Shown here in pieces: positions 44,036-57,200 of a stretch of DNA of 64,000 nt. The notes beneath the pieces were generated by a model. That model worked only from the letters and a program-made list of their open reading frames with translations, was not told the origin of the DNA and did no database searches. Every line of letters begins with the position of its first letter. Positions within the stretch are counted from its first letter, which is position 1. The translations under genes were made by a program, and so were the position numbers. The stretch comes from Cinnamomum chago (Eukaryota; Streptophyta; Magnoliopsida; Laurales; Lauraceae): positions 8,988,001 through 9,052,000 of the forward strand of contig CP142451.1 of assembly GCA_038049695.1 (NCBI GenBank), in the 5' to 3' direction.

Positions 44036-47000
44036 ATGCATGTGTTGTCTTCTTTTTTTAAATTGAAGCCTTATTGTTGTTTCTCTATTACAGTTGTTGC
44101 ACCCACTAATCTGAATTCGCATGCTACCTCTGTCACTAAGCTCAATGGAACCAACTTTTCAGAATGGAAAGAGCAAGTTGAGTTCACATTGGGGGTACTC
44201 GAACTGGATATGGCTCTTCTTACAGATAAGCCAGCTTCACTCACTGAAAAAAGTACCCCTGACGAAAAGGCCCTCTTTAATGCTTGGGAGAGGTCTGACA
44301 GACTAAGCACCATATTTATGCGAATGACTATTGCCACCAACATCAAAACATCACTTCCTAAACCTGAGAATGCTAAGGACTATATGAAGGCCATTGAAGA
44401 TAGGTTTAAGACTGCAGACAAATCCCTTGCTGGGAAACTAATGGCAGATCTTACAACCATGAAGTTTGATGGCACTCGCTCAATGCATGAGCATGTCATT
44501 GAGATGACCAACCTTGCTGCTAAACTTAAGAATTTGGGATTATCAGTGGATGAGGCCTTTCTTGTCCAATTTATCCTAAATAGTTTACCTCCTCAGTATG
44601 GGCCTTTCCAAATTCACTACAACACTATTACGGACAAGTGGACAGTGAATGAATTGGCTAATAAACTGGTTCAAGAGGAGGCCAGGCTGAATCAACAAGG
44701 TATTAAAGTAGCTCATCTCGTTCAAGGAGCTGGACATAAAGCTGGGAAAAAGAATAAATCAGGCCAGAAAAGGGCACCACCCAGACCTAATGAGGCTAGT
44801 CAAAACCCCAAGAAGAAAAAGAAAGAAAACGTATGCAGATTTTGCAAGAAACCTAGACATTTTCAGGCAGACTGCATTAAACGTAAAGAATGGTTCGAAA
44901 AGAAAGGTAACCCTATGGGTTTCGTAAGTTATTTCGAATCAAATCTTACTTATGTTTCTTCTGGTACTTGGTGGATTGACACTGGTGCTAATGTTCATGT
45001 TTCCAATTCAATGCAGGGATTCCTTACGATCCAAACTATAAACCCAAGTGAGAACTATCTTTTTATGGGGAACAAAGACAAAGCTCCAGTTGAAGCTATT
45101 GGCACTTTTCGTCTTGTTTTAGATAGCGGTTATCAGTTAGACTTATGTCAAACTCTTTATGTTCCGTCTATTTCTCGTAATTTGGTTTCTGTAAGCACAC
45201 TTGATAAAGTTGGTTATTCGTTTGAAGTAGGAAATGGTAATTTCAGTCTATTTAAAAATTCTAGTCGCATTGGTTCTGGAATATTGATTGACGGGCTATA
45301 CAAGTTACATCTTAATAGTCCATATACTGAAACCCATCTTACCCTGCATTCTAAGGAAACAAAAAGAAAGTCATCTAAAAACGACTCTTATATCTTGTGG
45401 CATAAAAGACTGGGTCACATATCCAGTGAAAGAATCAAACGATTAGTAAAAGATGGTGCCCTTCCGGATATAGATTTTACTAATATTACAGTATGTGTGG
45501 ATTGTATTAAAGGCAAAACAACAAAACACACAAAGAAAGGAGCCACAAGAAGTACTCAGCTTCTTGAAATAATTCATACAGACATTTGCGGACCTTTTGA
45601 TGTTCCAACCTTTGGGGGAGAGAAATACTTCATTACCTTTATTGATGATTATTCACGTTACTGTTACCTATACTTGTTGCATGACAAATCTCAGTCTGTG
45701 GATGCTGTACAAGTATTCATTACTGAAGTCGAAAGGCAACTGGATAGAAAAGTGAAAATCATAAGGTCAGATAGAGGTGGTGAGTTTTATGGTAGGTATG
45801 ATGAAACAGGACAGCATCCTGGACCTTTTGCAAAACTCCTCCAAAAGCTTGGAATTGTTGCCCAATACACAACGCCTGGTTCTCCATGGCAGAATGGTGT
45901 AGCTGAAAGGCGAAATCGTACATACATGGAAATGGTTAGATCCATGATGAGTCATGCCAACTTACCTATATCCTTGTGGATGGATGCTCTACGCACAGCT
46001 GTTTATATCTTGAATAGGGTTCCCAGTAAGGCAGTTCCAAAGACACCTTTTGAACTGTGGAAAGGATGGAAACCTAGTTTAAGACATCTCCAAATTTGGG
46101 GTTGCCCAGCTGAGGCTAGAGTCTACAATCCACATGAAAAGAAATTGGACCTTAAAACGATCAGTGGTTACTTTATAGGTTACCCAGAAAAGTCCAAAGG
46201 ATTTAGGTTCTACTGTCCTAACCATAGTACGAGAATTGTTGAAACCGGTAATGCTAGATTCTTTGAAAATGGTGAAATCAGTGGGAGTAATAAACCTAAA
46301 GATGTGATCATACAGGAAATCAGGGTACCTATCCCTTTACCCTCTATTCCGAAAGATGTTGGAAATCCTCCCGTTGTTGAACCATTTAACAATGAGGAAA
46401 ATCCAATAAATGATCAACAACTCCATAATGAGATTGTCACCAATGAACATATGGATGAAGCACCAGAGGAACCAGCATTAAGAAGGTCTCAAAGACAAAA
46501 GAGATCAGCTATTTCCGATGATTACATGCTTTACCAAGTAGAATCTGAAGAAGGGACAATTAAAGATCCGGTTTCTTATTCACAAGCCATTAAGGATGTT
46601 AATTCTAGTAAATGGATTGATGCCATGAAGGAAGAATTGAAATCTATGGATGAAAATCAAGTATGGGAAGTTGTTCAATTGCCTCCAGGACACAAACCAG
46701 TTGGCTGTAAATGGGTCTTCAAGACCAAACGCGACTGCAAAGGCAATATTGAACGACATAAAGCCAGACTTGTTGCCAAAGGTTTTAATCAGAAAGAAGG
46801 CATTGATTATACTGAGACTTTCTCCCCTGTGTCCAGGAAGGATTCTCTTAGAATTATCATGGCATTAGTAGCTCATTATGACCTCGAGTTACATCAAATG
46901 GATGTGAAAACTGCCTTTCTTAATGGAGACTTGGAAGAAGAAGTCTACATGCGTCAACCTGAAGGCTTCATAATTGAAGGTCAGGAAGACATGGTCGGCA

Positions 47001-48136
47001 AACTTAAGAAATCAATATATGGACTAAAGCAAGCTTCGAGGCAATGGTACCTAAAGTTTCATGAAATCATTACTGCCTTCGATTTCAAAGAAAACATAGT
47101 TGACCCTTGCATATACCTCAAGATCAGTGGGAGCAAGTTCATATTTTTGGTTCTGTATGTTGATGACATATTACTGGCTAGTAGCGACCTTGGTTTGTTA
47201 CATGAAACAAAGGATTATCTCTTTAAGAACTTTGAAATGAAAGATATGGGTGAGGCTTCCTATGTGATAGGAATAGAAATATTCCGTGATAGGTCACTTG
47301 GTATTTTGGGATTGTCTCAACAAGCATATATTGACAAAGTTCTAGAGAGATTTGGCATGATGACATGTTCCTCTAGTCCTGTTCCACTGCATAAAGGAGA
47401 CAAGCTTGATCTTACGCAGTGTCCACAGAACGAATTGGAACGTAAAGAAATGGAAAAATATCCTTATGCTTCTCTTGTAGGAAGTTTGATGTATGCACAG
47501 GTCTGTACAAGACCTGACATTAGTCATGCTGTTGGCATGCTGGGTAGATTTCAAAGTAACCCAGGAATCACTCATTGGAAAGCTGCAAAGAAAGTACTGA
47601 GATACCTCAAGGGAACAAGGAATTATATGCTCACATACAGAAAATCAAGTCACCTACAGGTGACTGGTTATTCGGATTCAGATTTTGCTGGATGTCCTGA
47701 CACCAGATTTTGCACTCTTGGCTATGTGTATCTCTTATGTGGAGGAGCAATATCATGGAAAAGCCAGAAATCCGAGTTGCTTTACACATCCACCATGATG
47801 GCTGAATATGTGGCATGTTATGAGGCTGCAATTCAAGGAACATGGTTGCGTAATTTTATCACTCAGTTTGGAGCCTTGAGTTTCATCTCTAAGCCATTAA
47901 CTATTTACTGTGACAATGACGCTGCAACCTTTTTCTCCAAGCATGACAGGATATCTAAGGGATCCAAACACATGGACCTTAAATATCTATCACTGAAGCA
48001 AGATGTTAGATTACAGAAATTTGTCATTGAGTCTATACGTACAGATTTCATGGTCGCAGACATATTCACGAAAGGACTACCTCCAAAGACCTTTCAGGGA
48101 CATACTGAAAGCATGGGTCTTCAAGATAGTTCTTAA
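44036..48136 (+). CDS. Copia gag-pol polyprotein, intact
   Basis: 1366 codons without a stop. Order: Gag with N-terminal [16 protein letters not shown] and a UBN2-type middle; zinc knuckle C-X2-C-X4-H-X4-C ([14 protein letters not shown]); protease WWIDTGAN; pre-integrase LWHKRLGH; integrase with [16 protein letters not shown] and NGVAERRNR (the DDE acids); reverse transcriptase with [14 protein letters not shown] and YVDDILLAS; RNase H with [18 protein letters not shown] and YCDND. All catalytic residues appear present, so it could be autonomous. Start at ATG 44036 is the first in frame; a splice-like TATTACAG at about 44086 leaves open a spliced start. It encodes the proteins for reverse transcription and integration of the element. 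Confidence 0.95.
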   Translation: MHVLSSFFKLKPYCCFSITVVAPTNLNSHATSVTKLNGTNFSEWKEQVEFTLGVLELDMALLTDKPASLTEKSTPDEKALFNAWERSDRLSTIFMRMTIATNIKTSLPKPENAKDYMKAIEDRFKTADKSLAGKLMADLTTMKFDGTRSMHEHVIEMTNLAAKLKNLGLSVDEAFLVQFILNSLPPQYGPFQIHYNTITDKWTVNELANKLVQEEARLNQQGIKVAHLVQGAGHKAGKKNKSGQKRAPPRPNEASQNPKKKKKENVCRFCKKPRHFQADCIKRKEWFEKKGNPMGFVSYFESNLTYVSSGTWWIDTGANVHVSNSMQGFLTIQTINPSENYLFMGNKDKAPVEAIGTFRLVLDSGYQLDLCQTLYVPSISRNLVSVSTLDKVGYSFEVGNGNFSLFKNSSRIGSGILIDGLYKLHLNSPYTETHLTLHSKETKRKSSKNDSYILWHKRLGHISSERIKRLVKDGALPDIDFTNITVCVDCIKGKTTKHTKKGATRSTQLLEIIHTDICGPFDVPTFGGEKYFITFIDDYSRYCYLYLLHDKSQSVDAVQVFITEVERQLDRKVKIIRSDRGGEFYGRYDETGQHPGPFAKLLQKLGIVAQYTTPGSPWQNGVAERRNRTYMEMVRSMMSHANLPISLWMDALRTAVYILNRVPSKAVPKTPFELWKGWKPSLRHLQIWGCPAEARVYNPHEKKLDLKTISGYFIGYPEKSKGFRFYCPNHSTRIVETGNARFFENGEISGSNKPKDVIIQEIRVPIPLPSIPKDVGNPPVVEPFNNEENPINDQQLHNEIVTNEHMDEAPEEPALRRSQRQKRSAISDDYMLYQVESEEGTIKDPVSYSQAIKDVNSSKWIDAMKEELKSMDENQVWEVVQLPPGHKPVGCKWVFKTKRDCKGNIERHKARLVAKGFNQKEGIDYTETFSPVSRKDSLRIIMALVAHYDLELHQMDVKTAFLNGDLEEEVYMRQPEGFIIEGQEDMVGKLKKSIYGLKQASRQWYLKFHEIITAFDFKENIVDPCIYLKISGSKFIFLVLYVDDILLASSDLGLLHETKDYLFKNFEMKDMGEASYVIGIEIFRDRSLGILGLSQQAYIDKVLERFGMMTCSSSPVPLHKGDKLDLTQCPQNELERKEMEKYPYASLVGSLMYAQVCTRPDISHAVGMLGRFQSNPGITHWKAAKKVLRYLKGTRNYMLTYRKSSHLQVTGYSDSDFAGCPDTRFCTLGYVYLLCGGAISWKSQKSELLYTSTMMAEYVACYEAAIQGTWLRNFITQFGALSFISKPLTIYCDNDAATFFSKHDRISKGSKHMDLKYLSLKQDVRLQKFVIESIRTDFMVADIFTKGLPPKTFQGHTESMGLQDSS

Positions 48137-48511
48137 TTATCATTTTCTGCCATTATATTTCTGTACTTGTATTTGACATTTATTGAGCTCTTAATGCAAT
48201 TCTACATCTACTATTTCTGTTTTTCCATTGTGTACATAATTATGTTTGGATAAATGATAAACAGAAACAGTCTTTAAACAAAGACATTATGAGACCATTA
48301 TGTAAATCTCATCTTATGGTCTAGTTATGACGGTTGTAAATGATGTAGTACATGGAAGTAAACATGTTGCAAAATAATATGTGCACGCCATGACTCCCAT
48401 TAACAACCGAATTAGCCAAGACACTTATGCTAACCGACTAAAGGAGTGTTTAGCATTTAATGCGCGCCTTATGATTCCTAAAAAATGAAAACATTAATGG
48501 ATCTTCCTATT

Positions 48512-48526
48512 GACCAAGTGGGAGAC
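48512..48526 (+). other. Polypurine tract of copia element
   Basis: AAGTGGGAGAC directly before the 3' LTR, the expected plus-strand priming site. Confidence 0.85.
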
Positions 48527-49004
48527 TGTAAGGAAATTAATTTAGGCTCATTACTTGGACCACAAGTCCTTTCCTTTCTAGAAGTATGGTCATAATAGGA
48601 ATTCCGTTTTCATAGGATACATATGCTATAATTTCTCAAAAGGTTTCCTAATGAGATAGTTTCCTTAATATTCTCTACCTTGATGGACGGTTGAGATTAA
48701 ATCTAAAGTAAACCTAATTGGAAATTTGGTCCTCTCTCCACCTATAAATAAAGCCTTTGGTCCATCACAAAGGTTACACACAAAACCTCAACATATTAAG
48801 GTTTATAGGCAAGGAGAGAGAAACCGAAACCATTCACCCAGCCTCTTCTCCGACGGATCTCAACAACAGCGCCAGACAGTAGGATCGGAAAGCTCTCTGC
48901 ATCAGGATGTCTGGAGGTACTCTTCAACTTATTTAAGATTAAACCTTACCTGTGATTATCATGTTGTTCACGATCTTAGGGTTCATGTTAATGATGATAT
49001 AACA
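48527..49004 (+). repeat. 3' LTR of copia element
   Basis: 478 bp, the same length as the 5' LTR and nearly identical to it. Followed by target duplication CAACG. Confidence 0.97.
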
Positions 49005-50364
49005 CAACGACCTCATTGCCGCGCCCTCCCATGGCTTAGACGGAGCCGTGGCCGGAGAGGTCGCTGAAGTTACAGATACAGCCGATGTATAATGCCAATT
49101 GCAGATCCGGATCTCCCCAATCTGCCATTTCTTCCCTTCAAAGTCGAATCATTTGGTGGATTATTGATGTTCATGTAGAGATATTGGATGCAACAGTCAT
49201 ATGTAGCTCCCAGATCCGCCATTTCCTGTGCTTACCGTCTCTTTCTTTTGCAATAAAGAATAACCTGCAAAGGATCGGTATGGGAAGAGTGCGGACTACA
49301 CAACGACGATCTAGCCAACCCTCTCCTTTCTCTGACGATGGCGAGATGCAATGGAGCCCGCAATAAATCCAAATCTATCATCGACACATACCGACTTTTC
49401 ATGTCTGCTTCAGCGACGGCAATTCCGGATCCCCTTTCCGCAAGATCTGACCAGCATAAATCCGGCCAAATCTCCTCTCCGTTTTCCTGAAATCGAACAA
49501 CTCAGGAAAGTGGGGGACCCAAGATTTTTTTTTTCTTTTTTGTGGGGCTAAACATTTTTTTTTTTTAAACAATAGCAAAAGAGAAGAAAAGGAAAGAAGC
49601 GAAATACATAGTTAAAGCCTGATTTCTATAATTTTGTTACTACTTACTTTTATTTACAAAAAATATATACTAAAGCTCTAATCTCCAAAGAGCTCACCCA
49701 TGCAAACAATCCACAAGGCTGTTTTTTGAAAATGAGTTTGTTGCTCCTTCTTTCTACAATTGATTTTATTTGAGATAGACATCATATTACGGTCTAAGAA
49801 GAAATTCCAAAAAAGAAGAAAGAGTTAAGTTTTAGAAGAAGAAGAAATAAGTAGTTAAATTCTATCTCCTAATAGTTCCTATCTATTCTCGGCTCCTTCT
49901 ATAATTCTGTTGCTATCTACTTTATTTTACAAGAAAAATGTTAAAGCTTCAAAGAGCTCACTCACACAAACAATCCACAACGGCACTTTATAGAAAAGAG
50001 AGAAAAGAAAAGGACTGAAATAACAAACAACTATAGGAACTGTAGGAGGGTTCCAAAGGAGTTGGCTCGATGTGGAGGGCCAAATGGGGATGGGGTTCCG
50101 ACAGAGTTGGCTCGATGTGGAACTGGAGGAGGGGTGATTTCGAGGACTTCATTGCGGAAAGTGTTTGCTACGAGCCGAGAAAGTCTAATAATAAGATTGT
50201 CGATGAGGAGAAGCTTGATCCGCACCTAAAATTGTATATTGGTGATTACAAATGTTGAAAGGAGAAGTAACTTTTTACCACGAATGCTTTTTTTTTTTTT
50301 CAAGGGTTGTTTTTAACCCGCGCTTTTCTTCTTCTTTTTTTTTTCTTTCTATTAATAAAAAATA
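49005..50364. other. Spacer between copia element and relic 4
   Basis: 49005-49500 is relatively GC-rich and continues the mosaic interrupted by the copia element; several short frames, none recognised. 49550-50030 is AT-rich with two similar stretches (CTATAATT...TACTTACTTT; CAAACAATCCACAA) near 49625-49720 and 49895-49985. 50040-50270 has an imperfect repeat GAGTTGGCTCGATGTGGA and a 62-codon frame of unknown nature. Confidence 0.35.
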
Positions 50365-50695
50365 GATGATGAGTTTTGTCCCAAGTTTCAGATTTCAAAT
50401 TGGCTAAGCTATGCCACATATGAATGCAAGATATGAGAGGGCCACATGATACATTGCCCCAGAAGTATATTGTAGGAAATTGGAGGAGTTTCTCACAACT
50501 CAGATGCTTATAGATAATGTATGTTGATGGAAGAAAGAACATTGATGTTGGGGTGATCAATATCAGCGAAATATAAGTTTCCGCACTGGGTTTACAAGCA
50601 CATAGCTTTAAAAAATAGTTTAGAATTGATTGGAATCATGGAAGAAGAAGAGAAACAAATAGCTAGGAAAATAGTCTTGATAGGTCTTTGATGCA
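50365..50695 (+). pseudogene. LRK10-like kinase relic 4
   Basis: It starts at GATGATGAGTTTTGTCCCAAG and covers FGLAK, PEVYC and GGVSHNSDAY-like through VLIGL-stop, with stops and frameshifts. The downstream AGGAAAATGCATTGAATGACATT...GAGTGACAT (50748-50803) matches 21215-21275 beyond the long inverted-repeat element, proving that relic 1 and this relic share a parent and that the element interrupts relic 1's flank. Confidence 0.8.
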
Positions 50696-51015
50696 TGTCA
50701 TTCATTCACACGCACACACATGTACACACACACATTCCTAATGTTGTTAGGAAAATGCATTGAATGACATTAGGAAAATGGTCGAACGCAATTGAGTGAC
50801 ATGAGGGTTCCAACCATTTCAGAAAGCGCCCCCCCCCGCCCCCATATTTGAAAACCACCCTGGGGTATTGAAAATCCCCTCCCCACCCCAACCCATATTT
50901 GAAAACCACCCTGGGGTATTGAAAATTTCATTTATTTATAATAGCCCTCCAAAAAATTTGAAAAAATATTATAGGAATTTTAAGTATTTTTTCAACAGTG
51001 GCCCCTCCAAAAAGG

Positions 51016-51050
<35 letters not shown>

Positions 51051-51091
51051 ACATAGTGGCCCCCCAAGTTAAATCTTTTGGTTCCGCCCCT
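50696..51091. other. Simple repeats and A-run
   Basis: CA-rich run 50707-50732, a direct repeat CATATTTGAAAACCACCCTGG (about 50843 and 50892), and an A-run 51017-51046 followed by TTTTGGTTCCGCCCCTG. The last parts resemble the A-rich end of a retroposed sequence, but I cannot define an element. Confidence 0.4.
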
Positions 51092-51375
51092 GAATGTAGG
51101 AGTGGAGAATGCCGGTGAAATAATTTTCCACACTGGGTATACATCATGTGGCCTTGGAAAATAGTTTAGAATTATTTGGAATTGTGGAAGAAGAAGAGAA
51201 GGAAAATGCAAGGAAAATGGGTGTTGGACCGCTCGTGGTTGATTGGTGAATACAACACGTTCAACAAACTGGCCTTCGATGATTAAGTGGAGATGAAAGA
51301 CAAAGCATTGGAGGCTTTGAATTTTGAAATGCGTCCGAAGCCAGGGCCCATATACCTACCTTTCTTTATGATCAT
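51092..51375 (+). pseudogene. LRK10-like kinase C-terminal relic
   Basis: GTAGGAGTGGAGAATGCCGG (GVENAG), FPHWVY-like, LENSLELFGIVEEEEKENARKM, then ATGCGTCCGAAGCC tail. Frameshifts throughout. It parallels 40404-40660 and belongs to the same small segmental duplication. Confidence 0.75.
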
Positions 51376-53436
51376 GCAAAAGGTTCTTCTACTACATAAT
51401 ATTTGAGGACAAAAAAAATCTACCAAACTGGCTTCTTTTTTTTCCAACATATTTTCCTCTAATACATGATGTACAATTTTATATATGGAAGATTTACACA
51501 TATGGAATATTATATCATATTTCTTTGGAGGTACCATTTTCACATGAGTATACATTAAACGATTAGCCTATGTAAAATCTTCATCTATCTCAAAATCTAT
51601 AAATGTTTTAGACATGAAAATAAACATTTCAGGCTTTATTAAGTCAATTATAAATTTGAATGGTTCGGGTTCATAACTTAGGCAAAAATCTGCATAACTT
51701 AGGCATAAATTATATATATATATAGTATAAGAAATATAAATACTTTTCAATACTCTCCCCCGGATGGAGCCTTTGTCTCAATAATATACATATACACACA
51801 TTATATCTATAATTACTTTTCAATACTCTCCCTCCGGTGGAGCCCACTTCTCAATAATATACGTACACACACACACACACTATATATATATACACATATG
51901 GGGGATATTCATGTGCATCCTCTCTGACCATATAATGAGGGACAAACTTAATGGGGCCCACATAGGGACCCATTGAACATAAGACTTGAATGGAATGGAA
52001 AGAGACATATTGGATGGGACCATATATCAAGTTTGTGGTCAATTCCATTCCTTTAACCCCTTTATTCATAGCCCACAAATTTAATGACTTTATGTTAAAG
52101 AAAGAAGACCCTCTATATATAAAAAAGTTTGACCCTTGATCCAATGGTCGAATCCATTCAAATATGTGGAAACTCAACGAATCTAATATACTTAAGGGGT
52201 CCTACGTGTGTAGATGGTTCAAATGTATTGTAAAGTCGGCACCACTATATAAATATATATATAACAAATTTGATGACACAATTTGTCCCCATCGTCCTAT
52301 ATATCGGTGCCTTCTTAACCAACGGGTGTGCGATCATTTTATATCTTTTTTCGTGTAAAAATTTTCATATGAAAATGACATTACTTATACAGCATTTTAG
52401 ACCTTATTTACAGATGTGATGAATGAACGGACGTAAATAGTTATGACCTTACATAATTGTTATAATATTTTCCAACAGTTATATATATATATATAAACGT
52501 GTGCAAATAAATGACCCCTAAAGTTGTTATCCATGCTTACCTAAAGAGTCCTACTCTACTAATTTGTTTAAATACATATAAATATTTATTTGGACATGGC
52601 TAATGCATAATGGTTTCAAACCTGAATGATGTAGGCTTGAAAATCGCATTTTGAATTCACATTTGAAATCAATTAAAATTTAGCCATGATTATATAGAGT
52701 TGTCTTCGTAAATCCTTTTGTTTGGTTATCAAAAATTGTTTGTCTTCTAGGCATACATATAGATGACATATTTATGATTTGTGACGTCATTTATATGAAT
52801 TTGATTCGATTTGACACTATGAATTTCCTTACATTGTTGGAAAAAGTGAAAAAATATTTTTTTTTCTTATATGTAAGAGAATTTGAACTGATAACTCTTT
52901 ACATCCTTCCATCTTTGATGCGACCTCTATCATAGCAATACATAAGATGTGTATTTTTTGGGGCTGTACTAATCCCTACCAAGCAAAGAGGGAAGTTGAG
53001 TAAAAAAATAATAAGATATGTGTAATATGACCTATTATATATATATATTTTTACATAAAGTAGTTACAATTAGGACAAGGTGGATCGCCATAAATAAAGC
53101 CGCCCTAAACATAACTCAGGTCAAATTTATAAATTCATATGCACCAGAATTCATTCCAAACCCACCCCTAATGGGAACAGGTCATGTTGAAATCTCTAAG
53201 ATTTGAAACCATCGGTCATTGGCCATGTATAAATTAAAAATATTTAACCTTGAGTGGTGGCCTGGTTGATTAGGGTCATGGATTAGGATTAATTAGATGT
53301 TGTGATTAAAACTTGCATTCTCTCCCTGAAGGCACTTGCCCAGACAAAAACTTGATTTACCCGGTGCATTGAAGACACTGGGACTTTACGTGCATTTGAG
53401 AATAGTCGTTCTTGAAGAGGCCGGAGATCCTTCTAT

Positions 53437-53439
<3 letters not shown>
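51376..53439. other. Intergenic, AT-rich
   Basis: 51430-51705 duplicates 40730-40985. 51705-51900 holds TA and CA simple repeats and a repeated ACTTTTCAATACTCTCCC (51747, 51818). The rest to 53.4 kb shows no coding signal or named repeat. Confidence 0.45.

Positions 53440-53478
<39 letters not shown>
53440..53478. repeat. (AT)n microsatellite
   Basis: About 19 AT units. Confidence 0.95.
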
Positions 53479-53479
<1 letters not shown>

Positions 53480-53510
53480 TGTGCTCCTATAAAAGTCTAT
53501 CACCTTATTA

Positions 53511-53590
53511 TGAGAGATAAGGTGGGGGGCCCTCACATCCATATCCAATGCCAACAGCTTAAATGTGAGGGCCCTCACCTTTATTTCTCA
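53511..53590. repeat. Inverted repeat (hairpin), about 27-bp arms
   Basis: TGAGAGATAAGGTGGGGGGC... and ...GCCCTCACCTTTATTTCTCA pair around a loop containing ATCCATATCCAATGCC. Similar CTCTCA and ATATCCAATGC motifs recur to 53710. It may be a MITE fragment. Confidence 0.55.
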
Positions 53591-54016
53591 TATAAGATGA
53601 GAGATGCTCTCATAAAAATATCTCTCATATATAAACATCTCTCACCTTACTATAAAATGATATGAAGTCCCTCAAATCGATATCCAATGCAAATAACTTA
53701 AATACGAGAACCCCTTCTTTTAACCCTCATAGCAACGTAAGATAATAGATTTAAAAATATTGATTGAGTGTTCTTTTAGTTACCTTACTGCTGTAATAAT
53801 GCTATGATAGCGATGGTGACGATGATGATGGGAAAGAACACTTAAAAACTTTGTAGATATTTTTTCAACACTAAACACAATAGAGGGTTAATATTTAACT
53901 TTAGAAACGAGACCAAAGATATTTAGTAAGGTCAGACAAAAGTCCACTGCAGAGCACCAGACGTGAGTCCCGAGATCACTGTTTTGGCCTATCCCCTAGA
54001 GCCATGTGTAGTATAG

Positions 54017-54299
54017 GATGTAGTTGTGGTCACTCGTACCACTTGATACTGATATTTTTAAATAATTAAATAAAGTAGACGCGTGTTTGCTCGGAAATCA
54101 GTTTCATCTGTCTCCCTGCATTGACTCTATCAATTCTTCATTCAAAGTCTTGCAGTCTCTTCTTGACTCGAACGCTCTTATCAGTTCTACCCTTCTCCAG
54201 TACTCCTCCTCCTCTTCTTCAATTACCCCATCATCTTACAAGGAACTTAGAAAAAAGTCCAGAAAATCCATACATTCCACTATCTTCCAATCTCTCCAA
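54017..54299 (+). promoter_or_regulatory. Duplicated upstream region of gene H
   Basis: Counterpart of 22874-23161: GTAGTTGTGGTCACTCG, ACTGATATTTTTAAATAATT, then a pyrimidine-rich leader up to ATG 54300. Conserved with the E/F copy; a promoter role is inferred. Confidence 0.4.
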
Positions 54300-57200
54300 A
54301 TGCATTCACACCTTCTCTTCACCTCCCTCTTCCTAATCATCTTCCTCACAATTTCTCTATCCCAAGGCGACAGCAACGAAGGAAACCAGATATGTGCGCC
54401 ATCCAAATTCGATTGCGGAATCTTCAGAAACATTACTTACCCATTTTGGGTCAAAGATAGCCCTCCCAATTGCAGCTATCCGGGCTATAATCTCACCTGC
54501 AATGATAATTCACCGGAGATTGAGATAGGGTCAAAGACATACCAGGTAAGGGCAATCGATTATGGTAACCAGGTGGTAACCATCGTCGACATCGATGTCA
54601 TCGGCAAGAATTGTCCTCCCCTGGCGAGTATTTCGACTCTCGACTTCTCTCTATTTGCTTATACACCCAATGACTCTAACCTCACCATATACAACTGCCC
54701 ATTCCAAGTTCCAGATCCTTACCTACATGTACTTCCTTGTCTGTCTAATGGAAGCAGCTACTCCTACTATAAGGTTGATCAAAGCCCTTCTCCCATCATG
54801 CATGACCCATATATGGATGAATGTTCGGTGAGTGTCTTTACTATTCTTAATTCGTCGGTGGCCAATCTTGGCGAGAATCTGACTAATTTTGGAGATGCTA
54901 TGGAGAAAGGTTTCAATGTGTCATGGGTGGTGGACTCCGGCAAGTGTCGGGATTGTGTTATCTCCGGTGGGAATTGCAGTCCTAATCCAAACCAACCAGA
55001 CCAACCTCTTTGTGATTGCAGTGGTGAGGCCTATCAGGGAACATGTCCTCTCCCAAGTAAGCATCTCTTTCTTTCTTCATCTCACTTATTTTGTTCATTA
55101 CCTTTTCCTTTATCGTGCGATCAATCCGACTATGAATGTCACTTCAGTTTTAATGAAATCTTAATCAGTACCAATTTAAGAGGTTAGTGTTTCATCACAT
55201 GATTCAACTTCATAAATGTATTCCTTAATCATCGTGATTAAAGAGCGATTGGCGATTGGCGATGTTGCTGTTTCGGTCCCCGACCAGTAGATCTAATCAC
55301 CAATTTTTTGTGCCAAAACATCTTCTGAGGAAACTCATTTGATAGGTGGTCCAAATCTGATACAGAGTACCACGTTGGCTAAAGTATCGTGTAAGGGAAC
55401 TCTCTACTGGTCTGGGGATTGCTTGGACTGTTTGGTACTAAAGATACTTATCTTTATTTCCAGATTCCAAAAAAAAAAAAAAAAAAAAAAAATCAATAAG
55501 AAATGATAGGTCATTAAATCTCTTTGTAATTTGAGATCCCACCGCTGCCAAACATTGAGTTTCGTATAAAAGAATTTTCCTGGTCCAAGCATCCAAGGAA
55601 TCTTTAGTTAAGTTGAATCAGCTTTTTTCTCACAAATTCATCAACCACACAGACCATTCTAGGCATTGAGTTAAGAAACATGAAGGTCGCATGCAGAACT
55701 TGGTTGATTTGGATTAGACTGGGTCAAATCAGAACTCGATAAACTCGATAAGATTGTGGAATATTGCAAGGCAATTTTAGATTTTACGTCTACATGTTTC
55801 TATACCAAGTTTTCATATTAAGTTGAGATGACTTGGTAAGGTTTTGGTAGGAGTTGATTTGATCAGGGTAATTAGAAGTGATCAGCACATGAATTTGATT
55901 TTCTGTAGACAAACCACTTAGATTGATCTGATGAGTTTGAGCAGTGGGCTCCGCATCGAGGCTCTCAAGGTTGGGAGTTCCCCATATTAAAGGAATTGAT
56001 ACCTGATTGGCACTTACATGACGCCACGTCATGTAGCTTTCTTTTCTTATCCTTTTAAAATAAAGAGGAAAAAGTTAAGTGAGTCAAAGCACTACTTAGC
56101 CACGATCATCTTATTTGCTTATGTGCAAATAAAGTCATTTATACAAAAATATTTACACCTAAATATTCTGAAAAGGCGTTGGCTCATATGTTTTGAGCAA
56201 CGATTGCAATTTTGTGGGTCTGTCTATCACTTCTATTTTTATTTTTTTTTTCATTCTTATGAGACTCATATTTGTAACCGAAATTATTTATTTTATTTAT
56301 TGAACTTCTAAATCCTACAATGTTGAAGTAGATTATCTTAAATCTTTATATATTTTAAGCAATTAATGAACACATCTCAACTTGTTGATTTAATGTTCTA
56401 CGTACACTTCTCTTTGCTTTCAATTCGTGATCTAGACAATTTAATATTTTGTAATTATTAGAACGTTAAATTTCATATCTTGATTTTTCATGGATTTTGA
56501 AAGATTTTTAAAAAGGCCCCAAAATCCAAAGACATAATAAAGAAAATCCTTGAATATATCCATTCTCTTGTGAAAAATGTTGATTTTAATTTCACAAACA
56601 TGATAATGTGTTTCACTTGTTCAACATTTACATAATTTGTATATTTAAATCTCATTTTTTATCACATGTGTAAGAGCCAAATTGTTCAATCATGGCCATT
56701 GTTCTAAAATGTGATTTCACTTTATAGGACTTTCACAACTTGATCTAACTTAAACTTGACTAGGCTAAAAACTAGACGAGCAAATACAAGGAAACAAAGA
56801 TTAAAAACAAGTCTCACATGGGAAAGAACTAGGGGGCTCTGTTCCCCACTAAAAACTACATCCATGGGTCGAACCGCTAAACAACTATGCGGTAGAGGCA
56901 TTCAACTTCAGGGACAATAACATCAGTTGTACTGTACCTCCGATTCAATGTAGCCAATTTAAAAAGTCCTTTTCGACTGGGGTTAATTGGAAGAGGATTC
57001 CTTGTTTGGTCCAGACAGGATAGGAGTGCCACATAAGAAGTAAAAAAATTTTTAAAGTGGAGGAGATAAGCTGTCATTGATATAACATCTCCCCCACATG
57101 TGGCACCCTTGAGTGATCCAAATAGACTAAACAGGGGATCATCTTTCGGAGTTAACTTCAATCAAATACTATTCATATTTAGAAAACGGAACCGGATTCC

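Larger units (their letters stand above)
42419..49004 (+). mobile_element. Complete Ty1-copia LTR retrotransposon
   Basis: 6586-bp element with two 478-bp LTRs, 5-bp target duplication CAACG (42414-42418 and 49005-49009), primer binding site TGGTATCAGAGC just after the 5' LTR, purine tract AAGTGGGAGAC before the 3' LTR, and one long gag-pol ORF in the order protease, integrase, reverse transcriptase, RNase H, which is the copia order. Between 5' LTR and ORF is about 1.1 kb of leader with an A-run at 43150-43173. By eye the LTRs differ at two bases, so the insertion is recent. Confidence 0.97.

Noticed and set aside
54087..54299. In-frame N-terminal extension of gene H
   Set aside because: The extra 71 codons are Ser-rich, not conserved as protein in gene E, and would bury the signal peptide; ATG 54300 is used.
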